A stretch of 64,000 bases of DNA from Lutibacter sp. Hel_I_33_5 (lineage in GTDB: Bacteria > Bacteroidota > Bacteroidia > Flavobacteriales > Flavobacteriaceae). Within the stretch, counting starts at the first letter, position 1; every line of letters starts with the position of its first letter. A program made the position numbers and the translations under genes. A model generated the notes under the pieces. It searched no databases, was not told the DNA's origin, and was given only the letters and a program-made list of their open reading frames with translations. Location of the stretch: assembly GCF_007827455.1 (NCBI RefSeq), contig NZ_VISM01000001.1, positions 2,971,001-3,035,000 on the forward strand. Reading direction: 5' to 3'. Positions 35,704 through 44,898 of the stretch are shown here, in pieces.

Positions 35704-38700
35704 ATGATGCATAAAAAAAGTTTAAAATTATTATTGTTATTAACTGTTATTAGTTGTGTTACTGATAAAAATATGTTGGATGATACCACAGTTTTTACCA
35801 AGCTAAAATCTATTAAAACAAATATTACGTTTAGTAATAATTTAACAGAAACAGATTCCTTAAATTATTTTAAATACACATCTATTTATATGGGAGGTGG
35901 TGTTTCTGTTGGAGATATAAATAATGATGGTTTAGTAGATGTTTTTTTTACAGGAAATCAAGTTAATAATAAGTTATATTTAAATAAAGGAAATCTTCTT
36001 TTTGAAGATATCACGGATAGTGCAAATATTTTTGGTGATAATAGATGGTATACAGGTGCTACAATGGCAGATGTAAATAATGATGGATATTTAGATATCT
36101 ATTGTTCTGTTGCTGGTAAAAAAGGTGTAAAAAACAATCAACTTTATATAAATAATAAAGACAATACATTTACAGAAAAAGCGAAAGAATATAAAATTGA
36201 TGACATTGCAAATTCTGTGCAAGCTACTTTTTTCGATTATGATAATGATGGAGATTTAGACCTTTATGTTGCTAATTACCCAATTGGACATCCTTCAACT
36301 TCTAATATGATTTATAAATATCGAATGGAAAATGTTAAGGATAATGAAACAGATAAATTATATAGAAATGATGGAGGTTTTTTTACAAATGTATCTGAAG
36401 AAGCAGGTGTGAAAAACTATAGTTTTTCTCTTGGTATAACAGCTGCCGATATAAATAATGATGGTTGGCAAGATTTATATGTTTCTAATGATTATAGTAT
36501 ACCCGATTTTTTATATCTAAACAATCAAGATGGGACGTTTAAAGAAGTTGTAAAAGAAGCAACTTCTCAAACTTCTTTTTACGGAATGGGAATTGATATC
36601 TCAGATGTTAATAATGATGGACTTTTAGATGTTTTTCAAGTAGATATGGATTCTAATAATAACCGTCGACAAAAAGCAAACATGGCAAGTATGAATCCTA
36701 AACTGTTTTTTGAAACTGTTTTTTATGGTTTTCATTATCAATATATGCATAACTGTATGCAATTAAATTCTGGTATTAGTAAAAAAGGAGTTCCTAAATT
36801 TTCTAATATTTCTAGATTAACCGGTACCTCATCTACAGAATGGAGTTGGGGACCATTATTTGCTGATTTTAATAATGATGGATTTAAGGATTTATATGTT
36901 ACAAATGGTACAAGAAGAGAAGTAAATAATAAAGATTTCTTTAATAAAATAGGTTCTAAAGAATATGATAAATATTCTTATTTAGAAAAGACAAAAATGA
37001 TACCGAGCGAAAAAACAGATAATTTTATGTTTAAAAACTTAGGTGGACTAAATTTTGAATCTACAGGTGAAAAATGGGGGTTAAAGCATAAAGGATTTTC
37101 AAATGGAGCTGCTTATGCTGATTTAGATAATGACGGGGATTTAGAAATTATTATTAATAATATAGACGAACCAGCTACAATTTTTCAAAACAACAGTTCA
37201 AAAGATAATAATTATTTAAAAATAAGGTTAAATGGAAATTCAAAAAATAAATTTGGCTTAGGTACTAGGGTTTATACTTCAATAAAAGGGGTAACTCAAA
37301 TGCAAGAACTAACATCTACAAGAGGCTTTCAATCTTCGGTAGCTCCAGAAATTCATTTTGGTTTAAATCAATCATTAAAAGTTGATAGTTTAAAAGTAGT
37401 TTGGCCAAATGGAAATTCACAATTGTTAACCAATTTAAATGGAAATCAATTACTTACATTAAACTATAAAGATGCTAAACCTTTTGAGAATGAGCGTTTA
37501 GAAAGTAATAAAAAGTTGTTTTTATCAGAAAATGAAATTATAAAATATAAACATAAAGAGAATGTTGTAAATGATTTTGATATTCAAGTTTTACTTCCAC
37601 ATAAAATGTCAACTTTAGGACCCGCATTAGCTGTATCTGATGTGAATAATGACGGCTTTGATGATTTTTATATTGGAGGTTCATTTGGTAAATCACCTAG
37701 TATGTATTTACAACATAAAGGAGGATTTATAAAAAATAAAATTCCTTCAATAGAAAAAGATAAACTTTCGGAAGATTTAGGCGCATTATTTTTTGATGCT
37801 GATAAAGATGGAGATAATGATTTGTATGTTGTTAGCGGAGGTTATGAATTTGCAGAAAAATCAAATATGTTACAAGATAGATTATACTTGAATGATGGTA
37901 AAGGTAACTTTGAAAAAACCACTAATAGTTTACCTAAATTTAATAGTAGTGGGGCTAAAGTTTACGAATTAGATTACGATAAAGATGGAAAGCAAGATCT
38001 TTTAGTTTTGGGTAGACAAATTCCAGGTAAATATCCATTACCAGCAACAAGTTATTTACTTAAAAATGTATCAACAAATTCCGAAGTAAAATTTAAAAAC
38101 GTTAAAATTCCTTCATTTAAAGAGCTAGGAATGGCTACTTCAGCTGTTATTACCGATTTTAATAATGATGGTTGGCAAGATTTTATTATAGTAGGTGAGT
38201 GGATGCCTATACGTGCTTTTCAAAATAACAAAGGTGTTTTTGACGAAGTTTCTAATTATATGGGATTAACGAATGATACGACAGGTTGGTGGTGGAGTAT
38301 TAACCAAGGTGATTTTGATAATGATGGAGATATCGATTATATTTTGGGTAATAATGGTTTAAATTATAAATACAAGGCAACACAAAACGAAACCTTTGAT
38401 ATCTATGTGAATGATTTTGATAAAAATAATAAAAATGACATTGTTTTAAGTTATTATAATGAAGGGAAACAATATCCTCTACGAGGCAGAGAATGCTCTT
38501 CTCAACAAATACCTGGGATAAAAAATAAATTTAAAGATTATAAAGGTTTTTCTCAAGCTACTTTAATTGATGTTTATGGGAAAAAAAATCTTGAAAATGC
38601 ATTGCATTATCAAGTGAAATCTTTTGCAAGTATATATCTCGAAAATAAAGATGGAAAGTTTATAATTCATAAACTACCTATAGAAGCTCAATTTTCTAGT

Positions 38701-38988
38701 GTCAATCAAATATTAGTGAAGGATTACGATAATGATGGAAATTTAGATGTATTAATTGCGGGTAACCTTCATAATTCTGAAGTTGAAACTCCTAGAAATG
38801 ATGCAGGATATGGATTGTTTTTAAAAGGGAAAGGAAATGGATTTTTTAATTCAATTACTCCATTAGAAAGTGGGTTTTATGTGCCTGGAGACGTTAAGGA
38901 TATGGCTGAAATTATAATAAATAAAAATCGTTTTGTACTGGCGGCAAAAAATAATGATGATATTCAATTTATTAAAATACTTAAGTAA
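35704..38988 (+). CDS. Large FG-GAP/VCBS repeat lipoprotein with ASPIC/UnbV domain
   Basis: A protein of about 1095 aa with a lipoprotein signal (LLTVISC). It has many FG-GAP/VCBS-type blades with calcium-loop-like D-x-N-x-D-G motifs (DINNDGLVDVFF, DVNNDGYLDIY, DYDNDGDLDLY and others), suggesting one or two beta-propellers. An ASPIC/UnbV-type segment is in the middle (NKFGLGTRVY...LKVVWPNG). There is no glycosidase motif. Proteins of this kind often accompany SusCD pairs in Bacteroidota as surface-exposed accessory proteins of unknown function. The ATG at 35704 (or 35707) directly precedes the signal; an upstream in-frame TTG at 35686 lies next to the terminator and is unlikely. It ends at the shared terminator 38990-39033. 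Confidence 0.85.
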   Translation: MMHKKSLKLLLLLTVISCVTDKNMLDDTTVFTKLKSIKTNITFSNNLTETDSLNYFKYTSIYMGGGVSVGDINNDGLVDVFFTGNQVNNKLYLNKGNLLFEDITDSANIFGDNRWYTGATMADVNNDGYLDIYCSVAGKKGVKNNQLYINNKDNTFTEKAKEYKIDDIANSVQATFFDYDNDGDLDLYVANYPIGHPSTSNMIYKYRMENVKDNETDKLYRNDGGFFTNVSEEAGVKNYSFSLGITAADINNDGWQDLYVSNDYSIPDFLYLNNQDGTFKEVVKEATSQTSFYGMGIDISDVNNDGLLDVFQVDMDSNNNRRQKANMASMNPKLFFETVFYGFHYQYMHNCMQLNSGISKKGVPKFSNISRLTGTSSTEWSWGPLFADFNNDGFKDLYVTNGTRREVNNKDFFNKIGSKEYDKYSYLEKTKMIPSEKTDNFMFKNLGGLNFESTGEKWGLKHKGFSNGAAYADLDNDGDLEIIINNIDEPATIFQNNSSKDNNYLKIRLNGNSKNKFGLGTRVYTSIKGVTQMQELTSTRGFQSSVAPEIHFGLNQSLKVDSLKVVWPNGNSQLLTNLNGNQLLTLNYKDAKPFENERLESNKKLFLSENEIIKYKHKENVVNDFDIQVLLPHKMSTLGPALAVSDVNNDGFDDFYIGGSFGKSPSMYLQHKGGFIKNKIPSIEKDKLSEDLGALFFDADKDGDNDLYVVSGGYEFAEKSNMLQDRLYLNDGKGNFEKTTNSLPKFNSSGAKVYELDYDKDGKQDLLVLGRQIPGKYPLPATSYLLKNVSTNSEVKFKNVKIPSFKELGMATSAVITDFNNDGWQDFIIVGEWMPIRAFQNNKGVFDEVSNYMGLTNDTTGWWWSINQGDFDNDGDIDYILGNNGLNYKYKATQNETFDIYVNDFDKNNKNDIVLSYYNEGKQYPLRGRECSSQQIPGIKNKFKDYKGFSQATLIDVYGKKNLENALHYQVKSFASIYLENKDGKFIIHKLPIEAQFSSVNQILVKDYDNDGNLDVLIAGNLHNSEVETPRNDAGYGLFLKGKGNGFFNSITPLESGFYVPGDVKDMAEIIINKNRFVLAAKNNDDIQFIKILK

Positions 38989-38989
38989 T

Positions 38990-39033
38990 AGTTTTATTCT
39001 CTTTAACCAAGATTTGATTAAAGAGAATAAACT
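38990..39033. terminator. Bidirectional terminator between convergent genes
   Basis: AGTTTTATTCTCTTTAA (38990-39006) pairs with TTAAAGAGAATAAACT (39018-39033), 16 pairs with one bulged T. It separates the FG-GAP gene (+) from the GH3 gene (-). Confidence 0.75.
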
Positions 39034-39043
39034 ATATAAAGAA

Positions 39044-41296
39044 CTATTCTTTTAAGTAAAATGTTTCTTTTAATCCTTGCGCAGAATTTGGTCCAACCCA
39101 AATATTAAATTTTCCTTCTTCAGCAGATTTTATTAATTCATGGTTCACAAATTCTAAATCTTTAGAAGAAATAGTAAAAGTAATCTCTTTTGTTTCTCCA
39201 CTTTTTAAGTAAACATGTTTAAACCTTTTTAGTTCTTTTATTGGTCTTGTAATACTACCTACAATATCTTGAATATAAAGTTGAACAATTTCTTTACCAT
39301 CTTTTTTACCAGAGTTTGTTATATGTGTTTTTATTTCTAATTCTTCATTGAATTTTATTTTCTTTTTTGATAATGATAAGTTATCGTATTTAAAAGTAGT
39401 ATAAGTTAACCCAAAACCAAAAGGGAAATGAGGTGTAAACCCTACGTCTAAATAATGAGAATCATTACCTAAAGAACTTTGCCATGCAGCAATTGGGATT
39501 TTATCCATAGGAATAAATGAAATACTATCTGCAGGCCTACCCGTATTTTTATGATTATAAAAGAATGGAAGCTGTCCAGCTGTTTTTGGCCAAGAAACAG
39601 GTAACCTTCCTTCTGGCGAGCTTATACCATGAATAACTTCATATAATGCTTCACCACCCATTGTTCCTGGATGCCAACCCATTATAACAGCATCTACTTT
39701 GTCAATAATATTTGTTAAAGTGATTGGTCTACCTGCCATTATAATTAAAATGATAGGTTTATTTGTCTTTGCAAGTTCGTTAATTAATTCTTCTTGAGCT
39801 CCTGGAAGATCTATATTTGCTCTACTGTGAGCTTCACCAGATAAAATTGCTTCTTCTCCTCCAAAAAACAAAATAACATCAGATTTTTTAGCAGAACGAA
39901 TTGCTTTTTTATACCCTTTTTTAGAGGCATCTCTACTATAATTTAACCCTTTTGAAAAGGAAAAATTTACTTTGGAGTTTTTATATGCAGTTAGAGGTGT
40001 ATTGGTATGCTCTTTTTCTCCATCAAAAGACCAAGTACCTAGTTGTTCATGTGGAGCATCTGCTAAAGGACCAATAATTGCAACTTTTGTTTTTTCTGAA
40101 AGTGGCAGTATAAATTTGTTGTTTTTTAATAAAATAGTGCTTTCTATTGCTGCTTTTTTGGCTACTTTTAAATGGTTTTCTGAATAAAAATCACCTGTAT
40201 GATTTTTATTTCTATGTGGATTTTTAAAAAGACCTAGCCTAAATTTAATTCGTAAAATATTTCGAACAAAGTCATTTAATTCTTTTATGCTAATTTTCTT
40301 TTCATTAATTAATGTCTTTAAATGATGTTCATAAGCTTCACTAGTCATTTCCATATCTAAACCAGCTTTTGCAGCTAATTCACCAGCATGTTTTTCATCA
40401 CTAGCGTAACCATGTGCTATCATTTCTGTAACAGAATCCCAATCACTAACCACAAATCCATCAAAATTTAATTCATTCCTTAGAACATCTTTTAATAGAA
40501 ATTTATTTCCAGTTGCTGGAATACCATTTATTTCATTAAATGAACTCATTACAGTTGCTGCACCTGCATCAATTGCAGACTTAAATGGAGGTAAGTAGAT
40601 GTTTCTTAATAAAGGCTCACTTAAATTTACGGTATTGTAATCTCTACCGCCAATGGCAGCACCATAAGCAATATAATGTTTTGCGCAAGCAGCAATTCTA
40701 TAAGGATTAGTTAAATCGTCACCTTGAAAACCTTTAACATATGCTTTTCCTAAAATTTTCGCTAAATAAGGATCTTCTCCTGGAGATTCAGCTATTCTTC
40801 CCCATCTACTATCTCTTGCGATATCCAACATTGGAGCAAATGTCCATCGTATTCCTGTTGCGGAAGCTTCAAATGCAGCAATTTCTGATGATTTTTCTAC
40901 TATTTTAGAATTCCATGTTGCTGCTAATCCTAACGGAATTGGAAATATAGTCTTAAATCCATGAATAACATCTCTACCAAATATTAAAGGAATACCATTT
41001 GGACTTTCTTCAACAGCAATTCTTTGAAGTTCATCAACAAATTCTAAATTCATTATATTTAGAAAAGCGCCAACATTTCCTTTTCTAACTGATTCTTTTA
41101 AATCTTCAGGTAAAACTTTTGCTCTGCTAGAAACTCCTCTTAAATTTGTTTGACCAATTTTTTCCTCTAAAGACATTTTAGAAATTATGGATTCAATTTT
41201 CTGTTGATGAGTTGTATCTTTTATAAAAACATTTTTATTTTCTTTACAACTTAAAATAGTTAAAATACTTATTAGTAAAAGAGTTGTTTTTTTCAT
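39044..41296 (-). CDS. Beta-glucosidase-like glycoside hydrolase family 3 (BglX type), lipoprotein
   Basis: A 750-aa lipoprotein (signal ending LTILSCKEN). GH3 N-terminal barrel: IFGRDVIHGFKTIFPIPLGLAATWN, WTFAPMLDIARDSRWGRIAESPGEDPY, AKHYIAYGA, and the nucleophile Asp285 in FVVSDWDS. Then the GH3 C-terminal alpha/beta domain (ILLKNNKFILPLS, GEAHSRANIDLPG) and a fibronectin-III-like end (IVQLYIQDIVGSITRPIKEL). The family removes glucose or related residues from the non-reducing ends of beta-glucans or beta-glucosides. It starts 8 bp downstream of the SMP-30 gene and is probably co-transcribed with it. Confidence 0.93.
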   Translation of the reverse strand: MKKTTLLLISILTILSCKENKNVFIKDTTHQQKIESIISKMSLEEKIGQTNLRGVSSRAKVLPEDLKESVRKGNVGAFLNIMNLEFVDELQRIAVEESPNGIPLIFGRDVIHGFKTIFPIPLGLAATWNSKIVEKSSEIAAFEASATGIRWTFAPMLDIARDSRWGRIAESPGEDPYLAKILGKAYVKGFQGDDLTNPYRIAACAKHYIAYGAAIGGRDYNTVNLSEPLLRNIYLPPFKSAIDAGAATVMSSFNEINGIPATGNKFLLKDVLRNELNFDGFVVSDWDSVTEMIAHGYASDEKHAGELAAKAGLDMEMTSEAYEHHLKTLINEKKISIKELNDFVRNILRIKFRLGLFKNPHRNKNHTGDFYSENHLKVAKKAAIESTILLKNNKFILPLSEKTKVAIIGPLADAPHEQLGTWSFDGEKEHTNTPLTAYKNSKVNFSFSKGLNYSRDASKKGYKKAIRSAKKSDVILFFGGEEAILSGEAHSRANIDLPGAQEELINELAKTNKPIILIIMAGRPITLTNIIDKVDAVIMGWHPGTMGGEALYEVIHGISSPEGRLPVSWPKTAGQLPFFYNHKNTGRPADSISFIPMDKIPIAAWQSSLGNDSHYLDVGFTPHFPFGFGLTYTTFKYDNLSLSKKKIKFNEELEIKTHITNSGKKDGKEIVQLYIQDIVGSITRPIKELKRFKHVYLKSGETKEITFTISSKDLEFVNHELIKSAEEGKFNIWVGPNSAQGLKETFYLKE

Positions 41297-41304
41297 GATT
41301 TGAT

Positions 41305-42270
41305 TTATTTACTTTGTTGATAAAAGTTGCTTTTTACACCTTTAACATCTGTTTTAACTTTAAATATAGAGCCAGCTAAAGGGTATTTTTTTAATTCTTC
41401 ATCTGTCATATCTAATCTTGCAGAAGTAATATAAAGTATGTCTAAATTTTTGCCTCCAAAAGCACAAGAAGTTATGTTGTGTGCCGGTACTTCAATTTTA
41501 GAAATTATTTTGCCTGTTTTTGGGTTGAATCTAATTACTGCATTTCCATTCCACATACATACCCAAAGCATATTTTCTTCATCTATAGTCATTCCATCAG
41601 GAAAACCTAAAGAAGTTGGTATTTGTACAGCAATTTTTGGATTGGAAATTTCACCGGTTTCATTATTATAATCATACCCTTTAATTTGAGAAGTAGGAGT
41701 GTCTATATAATACATCGTTTTTTTATCAGATGTCCATACTATTCCGTTAGATATAGTAACACTGTCTATTTTTTTCACAAAAGAACTATCTGAGTTAATT
41801 GTATATAAGTTTGCTTTTCCTTTTTCTTGATTAAGATGCATTGATCCAACCCAAAATCTTCCAGAAGGATCGCATTTTCCATCATTTAACCTACTTTTTG
41901 GTAGCGCTTCGGACATATCAATAAACAGGTTGTTTTTGCCAGAATTTATATTCATTTTATAAACCCCATCTTCTAAAGCAATAAGCGCTTCTTCTTTTGT
42001 GAAAGGGACTACTGTTCCTATTCTTGACTTAGTGCTTATAACTCTGTTTTGTTTTGTTTTGGGATTATAAATGTTTAATTTTTTTCCTTCTATATCAACC
42101 CAGTATAGCTTTTGAGTTTTATAATTCCAGAGAGCACCTTCACCTAAACTGGCTTTTACTTTATATTCTAAACTGGCTAAATTTTTAATGTTTGTGACTT
42201 TTTTTGTTGTTGATACATTGCAATTTATAAGTGAAATAAAAATGCAAAAAAGGACTGTTTTTTTTATCAA
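41305..42270 (-). CDS. SMP-30/gluconolactonase family lipoprotein
   Basis: A 321-aa protein, lipoprotein signal ending SLINCN. SMP-30/gluconolactonase/LRE beta-propeller signatures: LGEGALWNYKTQKLYWVDIEG, NDGKCDPSGRFWVGSM (metal-binding Asn/Asp), SNGIVWTSDKKTMYYIDTPT, and FPDGMTIDEENMLWVCMW. The metal-ligand positions appear intact. Members hydrolyse sugar lactones such as glucono-delta-lactone, but specificity is broad. Its place before the GH3 gene suggests processing of oxidised glucose. Gluconate so formed could feed the GntK-6PGDH fusion at the window start; that link is inference. Confidence 0.9.
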   Translation of the reverse strand: MIKKTVLFCIFISLINCNVSTTKKVTNIKNLASLEYKVKASLGEGALWNYKTQKLYWVDIEGKKLNIYNPKTKQNRVISTKSRIGTVVPFTKEEALIALEDGVYKMNINSGKNNLFIDMSEALPKSRLNDGKCDPSGRFWVGSMHLNQEKGKANLYTINSDSSFVKKIDSVTISNGIVWTSDKKTMYYIDTPTSQIKGYDYNNETGEISNPKIAVQIPTSLGFPDGMTIDEENMLWVCMWNGNAVIRFNPKTGKIISKIEVPAHNITSCAFGGKNLDILYITSARLDMTDEELKKYPLAGSIFKVKTDVKGVKSNFYQQSK

Positions 42271-42300
42271 TGTGGATAGTTTATTTTTTTAAAAAATCAA

Positions 42301-42326
42301 ACAGTGCAAAAATAAAATCACACTGT
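42301..42326 (-). promoter_or_regulatory. Inverted repeat flanking the SMP-30 promoter
   Basis: ACAGTG (42301-42306) and CACTGT (42321-42326) form a perfect 6-bp inverted repeat, extended by TCA/TGA beyond one mismatch. The -7 element lies between the arms. It may be an operator, or a hairpin at the 3' end of the preceding GH3 transcript unit's neighbour; an operator seems likelier. Confidence 0.4.
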
Positions 42327-42334
42327 CTGAACAA
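42307..42334 (-). promoter_or_regulatory. Promoter of the SMP-30 - GH3 operon
   Basis: On the minus strand TTG (42334-42332), a 17-bp spacer, and TATTTTTG (42314-42307) match the Bacteroidota consensus. The start codon at 42270 is 36 bp downstream. Confidence 0.65.
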
Positions 42335-42355
42335 TTAACTCAACTTAACTCAATA

Positions 42356-44575
42356 TTAATTAATTTTAATTTTTAATTTTTTAGATATATCATTAGATGC
42401 ATTTCCAACATATATATTGTAATCTCCCTTCTCTATTGTCCAGTCAGATATTTTTTCATTGTAGTATGCTAATTTGGAGGCATCAACAGTAATTGAGACT
42501 GTTTCTTTATTACCTTTATCTAAATAAACTTTCATAAAACCTTTTAACTCTTTAACGGCTCTTTTTACGTCAGAATTTTCTTTACCAACATAGACTTGAA
42601 CTACTTCAGCTCCTTTCATATCACCGATATTAGAAACATCACATTTAATAATAATTTTATCATTTTCAGAATATGATTTTCTATCTGAAGTAATGTTAGA
42701 TAATTCAAAATTTGTATAAGACATACCGAAACCAAAAGCATATTGAGGTTCAATATTTTTTGTGTCATGCCAACGATAACCAACTAAAATATCTTCTTTA
42801 TAATGCTGTGTAAAGTTTACACCAGGATAAGAAGTATCTCCAAAAGAATGTGCAGCATTGTCTTCTAATTTTTTTGGAAATGAGAATGGTAGTTTTCCAG
42901 ATGGATTTACATCACCACTAACAACATCTGCAATTGCCGTACCTGCCATGCTACCTAAATACCAAGTTTGTATTAGACCTTGTACATTTGGTAAAAAACT
43001 CATATCAACAGCATTACCCGTTAATAAGAGCATTCCTAAATTAGGGTTAACGTTTTTAAGTTCTTTAATGAATTTTTCTTGTTTGTAGGGTAGTTTATAA
43101 GATCTTCTGTCATCTCCTTCACAATCTTGTAAATGACTTTTATTTAATCCTCCAACATATAAAACGATATCTGCTTTTCTGGCAGTATTAATAGCTGCTA
43201 TTCTTAAAGAATCTTGATTTAATTTTGCAGGCATAATTACATCATACATAGATGGACCTGTTTCATATCCCATAGAGTGTATAACTGTGGCGTTTTTAAA
43301 TCGTCTCTTAATCCCTTCTAAAGGAGAAATTTCAAACTTAGGTTTTAATTCAGAAGAACCTCCACCTGCCGTCATAGAACGAGTAGCATTTTCTCCAATT
43401 ACAGCAATTGTTATATTTTTATTATCTTTAATTGGGAAAAAATTGTCTTCATTTTTTAATAAAACTATTCCTTCAGTAGCTACTTTTCTTGCTACCTGAT
43501 GATGTTCTTTTGTATTTACGTTCCCTAATGGACGATTTTTACTCATGTTAGTTCTATACATTAATCTTAAAATTCTACGAACTTTTTTATCAACTAAATC
43601 TTCACTTAGTTCTCCTTTTTTTATTGCTTCTAAAAAAGGATTAGCAAGAAAATATTGATCATAATGGTTTGCTGTAGTTGTACCTAAACCATCAGTACCA
43701 GTACCCATTTCTAGATCTAAACCATATGTAGCAGCTTCTTTAGTTGTATGGGCAGAACTCCAATCACTAATTACAACACCATCATACTTCCAATCTTTTT
43801 TAAGGATTTTTGTTGTCAGAATTTTATGATGCGTAGTATATTGACCTCTAAATTTATTATAAGCCCCCATTATTGCCCAAACGCCAGCTTCTTGTACAGA
43901 TGCTTTAAAAGCTGGTAGATAAATTTCGTGTAATGCTCTATCACTTACTTCTACATTTACTTTATCCCTCCATTTTTCTTGATTATTTAAAGCATAATGT
44001 TTTACACAAGCTGCAACACCATTTTTTTGTACATTTTTAATATAAGGTACTACTAAAGTTGAAGCCAAAAATGGATCTTCTCCCATATATTCAAAATTTC
44101 TTCCATTCATTGGTGTTCTATATGTATTTACTCCAGGACCAAGAAGAACGTCTTTCTTTCTGTATCTGGCTTCTTCTCCTAAACTAAACCCATATTCACC
44201 AGCTAATTTGGGGTTAAAAGAGGCGGCTAAACATGTTAAAGCTGGAAAAGCAGTAATAGAATCATTTGTCCAGCCTGCATAATCCCAAGAATCCCAACTA
44301 ATTTCTGCTCTTACACCATGTGGTCCATCAGCCATCCAAATTTCTGGAATTCCTAACCTGCCAACACCTTTTGTGCTAAATTTAGATTGCGCATGCGTCA
44401 TTGCTACTTTTTCTTCTAATGTTAATAATGATAATACACTATCTATTTTTCTTTCTATTTTTATTGAGTTTGAAGATGTTGAATTTCTATCTTTATTTTC
44501 AGAGCATGAAAAAAAGATAAACAAGGATAATGTAATTGAAAAAATTGTAATTAAGTTTTTGAAACTTGTTTTCAT
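42356..44575 (-). CDS. Glycoside hydrolase family 3, lipoprotein
   Basis: A 739-aa lipoprotein (signal ending LFIFFSCSEN). GH3 features: MADGPHGVRAEISWDSW, LLGPGVNTYRTPMNGRNFEYMGEDP, VKHYALNNQE, nucleophile Asp271 in VVISDWSS, then VLLKNEDNFFPI and the loop AGGGSSELKP. A fibronectin-III-like domain ends the protein. The first domain differs from BglX-type GH3 and resembles the plant-type/thermostable beta-glucosidase group. It is a second exo-acting enzyme of the same locus with possibly different linkage preference. It is separated from the SMP-30 - GH3 operon by 85 bp that contain the latter's promoter. Confidence 0.93.
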   Translation of the reverse strand: MKTSFKNLITIFSITLSLFIFFSCSENKDRNSTSSNSIKIERKIDSVLSLLTLEEKVAMTHAQSKFSTKGVGRLGIPEIWMADGPHGVRAEISWDSWDYAGWTNDSITAFPALTCLAASFNPKLAGEYGFSLGEEARYRKKDVLLGPGVNTYRTPMNGRNFEYMGEDPFLASTLVVPYIKNVQKNGVAACVKHYALNNQEKWRDKVNVEVSDRALHEIYLPAFKASVQEAGVWAIMGAYNKFRGQYTTHHKILTTKILKKDWKYDGVVISDWSSAHTTKEAATYGLDLEMGTGTDGLGTTTANHYDQYFLANPFLEAIKKGELSEDLVDKKVRRILRLMYRTNMSKNRPLGNVNTKEHHQVARKVATEGIVLLKNEDNFFPIKDNKNITIAVIGENATRSMTAGGGSSELKPKFEISPLEGIKRRFKNATVIHSMGYETGPSMYDVIMPAKLNQDSLRIAAINTARKADIVLYVGGLNKSHLQDCEGDDRRSYKLPYKQEKFIKELKNVNPNLGMLLLTGNAVDMSFLPNVQGLIQTWYLGSMAGTAIADVVSGDVNPSGKLPFSFPKKLEDNAAHSFGDTSYPGVNFTQHYKEDILVGYRWHDTKNIEPQYAFGFGMSYTNFELSNITSDRKSYSENDKIIIKCDVSNIGDMKGAEVVQVYVGKENSDVKRAVKELKGFMKVYLDKGNKETVSITVDASKLAYYNEKISDWTIEKGDYNIYVGNASNDISKKLKIKIN

Positions 44576-44898
44576 AAAAGAATTTATTAGTAAATGTTTA
44601 TTTGCTTTAAAGTTTTGATAAAATTACTTTCCTGGCTGTGTTTTTAGTAAAACGAATGTGGCTAAGATTAAAACAATTGTTGCAAAAATTATTTTAAAGA
44701 CTGTAATAACTTAAAAGAAGCTTAAAATGTTTATTATTTTTCAAAATTTTAAAAGACATTTATCGTCTCATTTTAATTGAAACTTTTATTGTTTTAAAAC
44801 TTACTCTTTTTAGAAAAATAAAACATGTTGTATTTTCTTATCATGTTACTTTTTTGAATAAGAAAACAAAGGGCTACTAAATGAAGTTAAAATAAAAT
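44576..44898. other. 323-bp intergenic gap between GH3 and mnmE
   Basis: AT-rich sequence that should hold the GH3 promoter (minus strand). I found no exact TAnnTTTG element with a TTG partner; AATTTTTG (minus strand, near 44683) is one mismatch away. No gene, strong hairpin or repeat is recognised. Confidence 0.3.
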
